From assembly GCA_021234155.1 (NCBI GenBank), contig JAJEKV010000053.1, positions 6,525,424 through 6,589,423 of the forward strand: a stretch of DNA of 64,000 nt. Reading direction: 5' to 3'. Below, piece by piece: positions 24,118 to 32,315 of the stretch. The first letter of the stretch is position 1, and each line of letters begins with the position of its first letter. A program made the translations under genes and the position numbers. This stretch comes from Isoetes taiwanensis (Eukaryota; Streptophyta; Lycopodiopsida; Isoetales; Isoetaceae). The notes beneath the pieces were generated by a model, which searched no databases, was not told where the DNA came from, and saw nothing but the letters and a program-made list of their open reading frames with translations.

Positions 24118-24407
24118 TGAGCAGAGATGGCTGTGAAAAATGGCTGATGGAAACAAGTAGGGAGCTAGAAAATCGCCAAAGGGGCTGGGAGCACTTTTGA
24201 TGGGAAGAAAATGACAAATGGGGCCCCTTTTATAGACTAGGGGTGCCCGGGTTCGTGTGCACAAAGGCTCTTGATGGGAAAGACTCCAAATCTATGGCCT
24301 TGGGTGTCCAAATGAGCTACCATGAAGTGCAATTCTAAACAAAACAAGGCAAGAAACACTACATGGCAGTTTGTTGGGTCAAATTTGGTCAAGCTAGGCG
24401 AAGTTCG

Positions 24408-24688
24408 GGAAAATCGGTGGCGTCGCTACGGATGGGGTCAAGCGTCATGGGCAGCAGCGATTCGGCGCGACGGGACCCGATTTCGGGTTATTTCAACTTT
24501 TAGGAAAAATTTTAGGGTGTTAGAAGATGCTAATATGACTTTCTAGCATGATTCTGACTTAATTAGCAACTTTTATTACTTAATTTGGACATGACTTAGC
24601 TAAAATTTGGCGAAATCGGGTGGCGTCGCGCGGATGGGGTCTGCGTCGCGAGCGCAGGCGCATTCGGCGCGACGGGACCCGATTTCGG
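24408..24688. repeat. Two direct repeats of about 80 bp between ORF1 and the H3-like ORF
   Basis: Segments about 24408-24488 and 24610-24688 share ggtggcgtcgc, cggatggggtc and cggcgcgacgggacccgattt. They flank an AT-rich stretch. They lie in the non-coding gap between the H3-like ORF and ORF1, a possible place for signals controlling expression of the downstream ORFs. Confidence 0.75.
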
Positions 24689-24836
24689 TTCCTGACCTAA
24701 AAAATTTTTTTAATTTCCTTTTCCTATTTAATTACTTAAACATGTTTTTACCCCTACTTTATATTTATTGCACAGTTTTACACAAAACTTTATATTTATA
24801 GGAAAATAATTACATTAGTTTGACAAAATTGCATCC

Positions 24837-25926
24837 TCAAGGGCGTTCCTTGCGGATGCGACGCGCCAAGTGGATGTCCTTGGGCATGAGGGTCACCCTC
24901 TTCGCGTGGATCGCGCAGAGGTTCCCTTCCTCAAACAACTGGGTGAGCTCGGCCTCAGCGGCCACTTGCAACACCCGAGTTGTAAGGGACGTCACCCTAT
25001 AGTCGGTGACGTACTCCGCCATTACCTCCCGCATAAGCCGCTCAAACGGCGCCTTCCTAATCAGGAGATTAGTGCACTGTTGAAAGTGCTTAATCTCCCG
25101 AAAAACTCGGGCGTGCGGGGAATTAGGTCCATGGTGGACCTTCTTGGGCTTCTCGGGCTGTGGCGGCGGCGGCTTGGGCTGGTTCTTTGGCGGCCGGCCC
25201 CCCTCCACTGTCCGCTGGACGTTCTGCCGGCAATACCAATCATTATACCTCGTCCACCGACGAAGGTATTCTTGGTATGCCTTGAGGCGGCGCTGGTAAA
25301 GGCGGTCCTCCTTCAAGGCGAAGCCTCGCTCGCCCGCCTTCTGCTTCTTTACCACCTTAGGTGGCTCGGGCCACACTGGATAAGGTGGTCTTGGTTCTGC
25401 CCCTTCCTCCTGTTCTTCTTCCTCCTCCTCCACTTCTTCCACCTGCTCCTCCTCCCGGCGGGGAGGCTCCTCGATGACGACGGTTCGGCGGGGACCGTCG
25501 TTCTTTCTTTCGTCCTCTCCTCACGCCCGCAACTCCTCCTCACGCTCCCTCTTCCTCCTGGCTGCCCTCTCCTCTGGCCACTCAGTGACCTTCTCCTTGC
25601 CCTTTTTCTTGGGCACCGAAGGCCCCGCTTCGTCCACCTGCTGCTGGACTTGCTCTTCCTCCTCTGTTCCCGCCGGTTATTGTCACGTGGCCCGAAGTGG
25701 CGTGGATTTCATCGGTTCTTTGTGTCCCCGCCGACGAGGGGCTGCTCTCGGCATCGTGGTAGGACTCGTCGCTGCTGCTGCTGCTGGTAGGGGGGAGCTC
25801 CTCTTCCCCCTTCTTGGGCCGTAGGTGCTCTGGTATCTTCTTCACATGGCGTCCCGCTGCTAGGTTCGCCATCGAGAGTGTGGGGCGCTGTCCTGGCTTC
25901 CTGTAGGTCTGTTTGGTCCTGGCCAT
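24837..25926 (-). CDS. Histone H3-like protein encoded inside retrotransposon B
   Basis: Reading starts at 25926 with [12 protein letters not shown]: residues A1-T6 of the canonical H3 tail are exact, A7 is Tyr, R8 and K9 are kept, S10 is Pro. A Ser/Glu-rich and Lys-rich linker of about 260 residues follows ([20 protein letters not shown], an acidic run [11 protein letters not shown], prolines [12 protein letters not shown]). The last 91 residues (25112-24840) are a complete H3 fold: [20 protein letters not shown] (alphaN/alpha1), YVTDYRVTS (loop 1, canonical H3 length), [20 protein letters not shown] (alpha2), [20 protein letters not shown] (loop 2/alpha3). [11 protein letters not shown] is identical to ordinary H3, including the Cys/His of the H3-H3 interface. 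One frameshift near 25,670 and an in-frame TGA at 25521-25523 split the frame in this copy. It lies between PBS and gag, on the gag-pol strand. The H3 identity is firm; the role (chromatin targeting, nucleoprotein packaging) is unknown. Confidence 0.85.
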
Positions 25927-26481
25927 ACTTAACGGTCTAGAAAACGGGTGGGGATAGGCTGGTCAAGAGAGAGGTGGAGGTGTAGGGTTGGAGAGAGAAA
26001 ATGAGGTGTCAGGGATATTTAAAGAGGAGGGTCCCTTAGAATATTCTCCTATCATCATTACCCCTATTTATTAGCCCCCCCTTATTAATTACACCCTATT
26101 TAATAGTTATTTAATTATTAAAATATATACTAAAATTCGTATTATACCTGTAATTTTTCAATTTTCCTAATGGTTTGAGGTGTTAATTATGTATTTGCGC
26201 CATTTTTCACCCGGGTCTCCGATTGGCATGATTCTTCGACCCATTTTAGGTGAAATTTGATGCAGATGCATAATTTTCACTTCAAATTTACTAGAAGATG
26301 AGTTTGACTCACTCAAACCTTCGTCTAACACTTAACCTAAATCCTGACCCACTACCTAGGAGAAAAAATTTTTCCCCCATTTCCGCGGTTCAGTGGTGGA
26401 AATGTTCATTTCACACCTCTATAGGCCTGTTAGACTACTTCATGGTTATGGTCAGTGCTAGTTCTTGGTCAACCAAGAACA
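25927..26481 (-). other. Element B leader between PBS and the H3-like ORF
   Basis: About 550 bp, AT-rich in the middle, no ORF. It would be the 5' untranslated leader of the genomic RNA and so the likely site of packaging signals. The first ATG of a long frame after the PBS is that of the H3-like ORF. Confidence 0.5.
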
Positions 26482-26496
26482 TGGCTCTGATACCAT
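26482..26496 (-). promoter_or_regulatory. Element B primer-binding site, initiator tRNA-Met type
   Basis: One base after the 5' LTR end, the minus strand reads tggtatcagagc, the standard complement of the plant initiator tRNA-Met 3' end. This fixes the element's orientation and the LTR boundary. Confidence 0.93.
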
Positions 26497-28138
26497 TGTG
26501 ACGCTCCCTGCTAAACATACGGCGCCCAGCCGTACGCTCGGCAGGAAATCCCCCATCCGGCTCACAACCGCACGGGCCCTTCGTCTACCCCGCACTCTGA
26601 GGTGACCCTTAGTGCGGGGAGGGAATACGAAGGTGTCTTGCGCGCCCTTCCCCTATGGGCTCCTATAACAGCGGAAGCGATAACACGTCAGAACTAGCAT
26701 CAAACATATACAAATACTACCCCGAGGGGTAGTGCATCACACATATACCAATGCAAAGATGATAATCATGAACCATAAAACATGAGAGCTCCTACCCTGG
26801 TTCAGACTCATAAGGAGGATGACTGACCGGCTAGGCCTCAAGATAGAGCAGACCGAGTCATGGCAATGGCGAGGGCTGGCATAGAACAATGGCTAGGGTT
26901 GACCACTCCATCCGCCCCTCCTGTGCATACTTTGCAGATGGGCTAGATCAGGCTCGACGGGACTCTAGCCTTCGGAAACGCAATCCCATGGTATCACCCA
27001 TCGGGACTACCTGTGTTGCATCTCCCCTGGTCCGGATGAGGCAGGAAGGGTTGCATCTCCCCTTCCTGTGGTCTAGAGGTGCCGTGGCGGCTAGAGAATC
27101 GTGGCGACACACACCATCTGCACTGACCGAACCCCCAAAACGAGAGCCAAGCCATCACTTGCAGCTCTCGAGAGGTGTGGCAACACCATTGCCCCGGGAG
27201 GTGTCGGACCCATGCTCGGCCCACCTAAGTGACCGACCATAAGCCTAGCCCACTATGGGATCCCCCGAAGCCCCCACTCGGCAGGGATCCTCCCTCCACA
27301 TTCCCTCTAGCCCCGTTATCTGGTGCTGAGTCGTATCATAGCCTCCATAGCCCGGTGGGCTCCTATGCACAGGCCGCAACTAATAGGAACTAAGGGATCT
27401 ACTCTAGGAACATACTACATATGGCCCTAGGTCTCTACCCCCCTTCCCAATACAAGAGGAGCAAACATGATCAACCATCAACATATAATCATCACATCAT
27501 GAGAATAATCATAAGAAGAACATCTTAACCTAATCATACAAATCTAACTAATAGTTAGGGTTCCTTGATTAGGGTTCAAGATGTTGAATATGGGCTCTAG
27601 GATGGCTCTACTCTAGATACAAGATACTAGCATATCTGGAATGCTAATTCCAGATAAGCTATCACAACTGCTATCCTACATACCTGCTCCTGAAGCTCTC
27701 CCTCCAGATCCGGGCGCCTCCATGGTCTTCGACTCACAAGCTGCTGTTCCTCCTCCAAGAACAGGTCTACCCTGCTGGGGCTGCTGCACCAGCCTATGCC
27801 ACAACGAACGATGTTCGAAACGGGGTTTCGAACAAGTAGGTGAGTCTCTGGGTGCTAGGGCTGGAAAGAGGTCTAGGGTTAGGGTTTATGCCTATATAAG
27901 TTAGGTCCACCTAGGATGCCACGTGGCACCAATCGGGTGAGTCTTGTGTGGCGGTGCCCCAATAGGTTAAGGCCACATGGATAATGGCTTAACCTATGGT
28001 TGGCTAAGTTATGAGAATAACTTGGCCATGCCCCCTAGTGCCACCCTTATGGTATACAAGGCTATGAATGATAGACTTGTATGGTGACGGATCCAGGAAT
28101 ATACGTATTTATAGCGTATATTCCCCTGGACCGTCACA
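26497..28138 (-). repeat. Element B 5' LTR (right copy)
   Basis: 1,642 bp, same termini as the left copy. It lies at the 5' side of the element as read on the minus strand, immediately followed by the PBS. It carries the promoter block at 27879-27900 and the hairpin at 27812-27834. Confidence 0.95.
27879..27900 (-). promoter_or_regulatory. LTR promoter: TATA box and telo-box
   Basis: On the minus strand cttatatag (27900-27892) is followed at once by aaaccctaa (27887-27879), a telo-box like those in plant promoters and leaders. The identical block is in the 3' LTR at 16423-16444. I infer this as the core promoter, with transcription starting a few tens of bases downstream on the minus strand. 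Confidence 0.5.
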
Positions 28139-28143
28139 GAGAC
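28139..28143. repeat. Target-site duplication gagac, right of element B
   Basis: Exact match to 15031-15035. A 5-bp duplication is the normal length for Ty3/gypsy integration. Deleting the element and one copy restores a continuous RT frame in element A. Confidence 0.95.
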
Positions 28144-29285
28144 AAACCATAGATGGGACCATACGGTGGAGTCTCCCCTGGCTGAAGATCAATGGGGCAA
28201 TCATATGGACGGTGTTCTGGCAGCTTACTGGCTTTGACCTTGTCGAAGACGTCCGAGAAATCTTTGTACTTGTCGGGAAGAACCGGAGCAGCTGTGGCAG
28301 GAGTCGAACTGGTTGCCGGATGAACTTGGATTGCAAATACTGAACTGGGGTCTTCTTTTCCGGACTGAACAAACTTTTGCAGCGAGATTGTCGAAATACG
28401 GAGCCGAGGACGTGAAGACGACTTGGAAAGATCGCCATCGCGATCCTGGCGAGCAGGAACAGGAACAGGAACAGGAACGGGAGCCGGAACAGATGCAGGA
28501 ACAGACTTCGGAGCATGAGCAGGAACACGAGCAGGAATTTCCTTTGGAGCTGGAACAGGGACTGGAACAGGATCAGGACATGAAGCAGGAACAAGAGTCG
28601 GGACAGAGACAGGATCAGGAACAGGGATCGAGACGGGAACAGGATCAGAATCAGCAACTGGGACATGGCAAGAAACAGGAACAGGATTCGAGACAGCAGC
28701 AGAGACAGGGTCAGGAGACCAAGAGACTCTACGGGACGGAGATGGCAGAGCAGAGGCAGGGTTTGTCGAAGAATCAGAACTGGAGCAAGAATTATCAAAA
28801 CGGAATGATCTGGAGCGCCAGTTAATCTGCGGATTGTGTAGCTCAAGCCAAGGAAGGCCCAAAACTACAGGTGCATGTGGGCTAGCGATGAGGTTGAAGC
28901 AGACACTACAAGCTGCTCCATCAAACAGGAGTCGAACCGGCGCGGTACATTCAGTGACCGCGCCCGAGGAGACCTGCTGTCCATCGGCCATACCAACAGC
29001 ACTGGGTTGCGCAACCCTGCTTCTAGGGATGGCGTGCTTGAAAGCAAACGCACTGTCCATAAAGCAAGCGTTGGCACCACTATCAAGGTGCGCAGATGCT
29101 TCCAACTTCCTGACCCCTGACTCCAACACCACAGGAATGAAGAACTCCTTACTGACCTTGTCCGAGGGGATAAACCCTTCACTGCAACTGGGTGGAGCCT
29201 GAGGATTGACGGTCAGTCGGCGAGAGACTCCTACTCCGACCGACCGCTGAAGTTTTCCGAATGACTCGGGAGCTTGACTGGGCAA
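28144..29285 (-). CDS. Element A protease and Pro-rich linker, start of RT
   Basis: A 383-codon minus-strand frame. The protease domain has ASAHLDSGANACFMDSAF (active site DSGA, about 29080) and SPHAPVVLGLPWLELHNPQI. It is followed by a long low-complexity linker of Pro-Val and Pro-Ala units (DPVPVSIPVPDPVSVP, PVPVPVPVPARQD; about 28730-28440). The frame ends with FSDVFDKVKASKLPEHRPYD and TPPYGPIYGLS, the conserved entry to a sushi-ichi/Tcn1-like RT, where element B is inserted. It overlaps gag by about 55 bp in a different frame, so Pol expression would need a frameshift, or an indel has occurred. Confidence 0.9.
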
Positions 29286-30136
29286 CTACGAACCACATGG
29301 CCAGCCCCACCACAATAGAGGCAGAGGTTGGCCTCTCTTCTACGTTGCCTCTCAGCAGCTGACAAGGGACCCCGAACTGCTCGATCAATTTGCATCGGCA
29401 CCGGCCCTTCTGGCCTAGACGGCGGTGCCGAAACCGCTGTGACCACAGGGGTGTGAGAAGCCGGGGGCACATATTGACTCCGCTTTTCTTGCCTATGCTC
29501 GAACAAGCGGTTGTCGCACCGAACAGCAAACTTGATGGCCTCTGCTAAATTCTGCGGCTCATCCATACTCAACAGCATGTCCTTGACATCTTCCCGCAAA
29601 CCTCTCCGGAAACAATCCCGAAGAGCCACGTCGTCCCAGGTGGTATCAATGGCAATCTGACGGAACTCTGACGCATAAGCCGAAGCTGGTCGTGATCCCT
29701 GTCTAAGATTACTGAGCCGGTTCACTGCTGTTCGCTGCCGGTCAGTGTCACCAAAACATGCTTCGAGCTCCGCAGTGAAGCTAGCAAAATCCTGCAATTC
29801 TGGTGCTTGCTTCTCTAGCAAAGGGGCGAACCAACTGAGAGCCGATCCCGAAAGGAGGGAACCGACTAATCCAACCTGTTCACGGTCTGTGGGGTACCTA
29901 TGAGGATGGAGCTGGATAACAAGCCGGATTTGATTCAAGAAACCCCGAAGCTTGGACCGGGTGCCATCAAACTTCTCCGGCAAACAAATCTTTGGCTCAG
30001 ACACCTTCCTTCCAGAGCTAGAAGCTGACTCACTGGAAGTGAGCCGTTCCCTGAGTTCCTGATTATCCTGTTGCAATTGCTGGCAAATCTGCGCAAGCTG
30101 TTGCAGTTGCTGAGCATACGACGAAAGTTCCCCCAT
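29231..30136 (-). CDS. Element A gag
   Basis: Start taken at the ATG at 30136 (MGELSSYAQQ), preceded on the minus strand by ttggtattatcaatcctc. Domains: an N-terminal Gln/Leu coiled-coil (LAQICQQLQQDNQELRERL), a Ty3-type capsid (PEKFDGTRSKLRGFLNQIRL, GSALSWFAPLLEKQ, FRQIAIDTTWDDVALRDCFR), and a CCHC knuckle CLYCGGAGHVVRSC near 29,300. About 300 residues, the usual size for such Gags. It looks intact. Confidence 0.9.
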   Translation of the reverse strand: MGELSSYAQQLQQLAQICQQLQQDNQELRERLTSSESASSSGRKVSEPKICLPEKFDGTRSKLRGFLNQIRLVIQLHPHRYPTDREQVGLVGSLLSGSALSWFAPLLEKQAPELQDFASFTAELEACFGDTDRQRTAVNRLSNLRQGSRPASAYASEFRQIAIDTTWDDVALRDCFRRGLREDVKDMLLSMDEPQNLAEAIKFAVRCDNRLFEHRQEKRSQYVPPASHTPVVTAVSAPPSRPEGPVPMQIDRAVRGPLSAAERQRRREANLCLYCGGAGHVVRSCPVKLPSHSENFSGRSE

Positions 30137-30181
30137 GAGGATTGATAATACCAAAAGCTACTCAGAGGGGTCGCCCAAATA

Positions 30182-31300
30182 ATGCCAAATATGCTCCAAA
30201 AAAAATCACACCACAAGTGTACCCAAATACAACTCCCAAACCCCCCTGCTGGGGGAACAAAAACCCAAAAGAAAAATACCTGTACAAGATGCTACTCTGC
30301 TATCGAACAGAGCTAAAGAACTGACACACAGCAACATTTGGGCACCCCTAAAATTTCCACCATAGCTCGATCAACCCAAGTAATCACTTCATTAGTGAAC
30401 AGTGGATGTTCTTGTCTTGTGTGGCAGCTACAACCTGCAGATGTGTTGTCTTTTGTGATGACTATATCTGGTCATCCATTAAAAATTAGAATATTCCTGT
30501 TGAGTTTCTGATGTACTCGAACCTGCGCACACTATTACCTATACCTATTCCTCTCACACTTACCTCGAACCTCACGCAAATCCCTTTACCACTACAACAT
30601 TACATACTTAGCCATTTTCCACCTGTTCCTTCAAGAGGTGCGCTGCTGCCCGAAAATGAGTCTTAACTTTTGATTCTGAACCCGAAATCGGGTAGGAGCG
30701 CACCCATGCAAATTAAGGTTTCTCTAGCCAAATTTTGGCAGCACCTAGGTCCACATGATAGGCTAATTCGACCCTTGGGAGTCGGGGGAAACTGTCAAAA
30801 TTCACAAAAAAATTTACCAAAACTGCTAAGAGGATTGCGCCCAAGCTGAACTTCCCAAGCTGAACCACGAGCGAGCCCCAAGACAGATCCGAGCTAATGC
30901 TGGATTCCGGTTCAAACTGTCATGAACCTACGCGAAGAACAGGGCAAATACACACAAGAAATACCAAAGAATCTTATATACAACAAAAGAATCTGATGTA
31001 CAATGGCCCGAGGGCGAACAAAAGAACAAGGCAGAAAAACAGGGTAGATGCGCGAAGGCGCTCAGGAACCATCAGGAACATGGCAAGAAACATGGCAGGC
31101 GCTAAGGAGGTTCAAGACTGGCGTTGAACCGGAATAGCGTGCCTCAAAAGAGGCTCTGCTATATATACCCATGACGACGGCCGAGATTGCGCCACACCAA
31201 TAGCTGCGATGACGCCAAGTGTCACCATGCATGCCGCCCGTGTGGCGACTATATTTGGTCAGAATACGCGTATTTGGTCAGAATACGTATGGTCGTCACA
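30182..31300 (-). repeat. Element A 5' LTR (inner boundary uncertain)
   Basis: The outer end is clear: the minus strand begins TGTGACGACCATACG at 31300, matching the TGTGACG termini of elements B and C. A TATA box (tatatatag, minus) lies at about 31160-31170. Two copies of tatttggtcagaatacg are at 31253-31288. The inner end is a guess from a TG at 30182 followed by a candidate PBS-like tttgggcgacc; a 3' LTR to compare with is missing. I saw no target duplication because the left end is truncated. Confidence 0.55.
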
Positions 31301-31816
31301 GCCGCTGCGCTACAGAATGAGAAACCATGATGGCGTGAGACGGGATATTATCCCTATTGTGTTAATCTTCTTTGTTAATATTGTGTTCTATTTTGGGATA
31401 ATGATATTCTGTAATTACCGTATTGTTCGTTCTGTCTCGTTGTTAGCGTTGTCGTGTTCTTTTTCCTTCCTAATGCTGAGGACAGCATTGTTTTTAAGGG
31501 GGGGAGAATGTGACGTTCCATGCTTGTATACGGGTATTTTTACGATATTCGACATGACACGTCAATAGTTTAGCCTAGGGGTATTAATATGGGTAAGTAT
31601 CTTAGCCTTTAAGTGTGTCATTAATGTGTCTAATTAATGTCCTTAGCTAAGGTATGGGATTTCCACGTGGCCAAATCCCATTGGCCAGGTGAAACCCCAA
31701 TTCCATTAAAAAGGCTAGAAGCCTCAACGTCCCCTTTTTTTTCTGGAACCAAAGGAGTGCCATAGCCAGCGCCTTCTTGCCCAAGCGCCTGCCAGCCTAT
31801 TAGCCAATCGAGCTCC
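31301..31816 (+). mobile_element. 3' end of a third LTR element (C): hairpin, PPT and start of LTR
   Basis: Plus-strand order: non-coding 3' region, hairpin aatgctg-agga-cagcatt (31473-31490), polypurine aaggggggagaa (31497-31508), then an LTR starting TGTGACGTTCC at 31509. The arrangement mirrors the 3' end of element B in opposite orientation. The LTR runs to about 31,816, where a CACTA-like end follows. Its upstream coding region is absent. Element A abuts it at 31,300, so A may have landed in C. Confidence 0.75.
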
Positions 31817-32210
31817 CACTACTACAAAAATAGGTAGAAATGACACAAATTAGTGTCATTTTTTATGTACACAAATGGCACTTTTGATGTGTGCCATTTG
31901 TGCAAATTTATGCCCTTTATCCTCTCCCCTTTTTGTGCCATTTTAGTGTGGTCAAAATATTTGTCATTTAAGTGTCGTTTAATTGACCCGTTTGTGCCAT
32001 TTAAGTGACATGCATTCTGACATCTGTGACTTGGTTATGCCATTCATGTGTGTTCTAAATGACATGCATTGTGCTATTTAAGTGCCATGCAAATGACATG
32101 CACTTGGACATGTATATGTGATGCTAGTGCCACTCAAGTGCCATTCATATGACATGTATCGTGACATGGGTGTTTGGGGGAGATGTATTTTGACACCAAT
32201 ACGTGCTATA
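31817..32210. mobile_element. CACTA (EnSpm-like) terminus with subterminal repeats
   Basis: Begins cactactacaaaaatagg at 31817, the classic CACTA end, preceded by tcc as a possible 3-bp target duplication. Up to about 32,200 the DNA is packed with variants of gtgccatt, aagtgacatgca and tgacac/gtgtca motifs in both orientations, as expected of subterminal transposase-binding repeats. No partner terminus was found by eye; similar motifs recur at 36,720-36,870. Confidence 0.65.
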
Positions 32211-32315
32211 CTATTATTTTTTATTAAAAAAGAATATACGTTATATTTCGTCATCAAAAGATAGAAATGGTTTTCCAAACCTCAACCTCTTCAAAATGAA
32301 CCAAGCTTTTGGCAG

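Larger units (their letters stand above)
15036..28138 (-). mobile_element. Complete Ty3/gypsy LTR retrotransposon (element B) carrying a histone H3-like ORF
   Basis: Length 13.1 kb. It is bounded by two near-identical LTRs (15036-16682 and 26497-28138), each starting TGTGACG and ending CGTCACA. Target duplication gagac is present at 15031-15035 and 28139-28143. The element reads right to left: 5' LTR, PBS, H3-like ORF, two unknown ORFs, gag with zinc knuckle, protease, RT, RNase H, integrase with chromodomain-like tail, PPT, 3' LTR. It is inserted in the RT gene of element A. Near-identity of the LTRs, apart from changes at CNG triplets, suggests recent insertion. Pol is fragmented by frameshifts that may be partly sequence error. 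The extra 4 kb between PBS and gag is unusual for a chromovirus. Confidence 0.95.

Noticed and set aside
24837..25442. Centromeric histone (CENH3) identity for the H3-like ORF
   Set aside because: Loop 1 has the canonical H3 length and loop 2/alpha3 match ordinary H3 ([15 protein letters not shown]). CENH3 normally has a longer loop 1 and a tail without ARTKQT.
24870..25824. Long plus-strand frames rich in Leu, Ser and Arg over 24.9-25.8 kb
   Set aside because: They are antisense shadows of the H3-like ORF and its GC-rich linker.
28313..28825. 170-codon plus-strand Glu/Gln-rich frame
   Set aside because: Reverse complement of the Pro/Val repeat linker in element A; no independent support.
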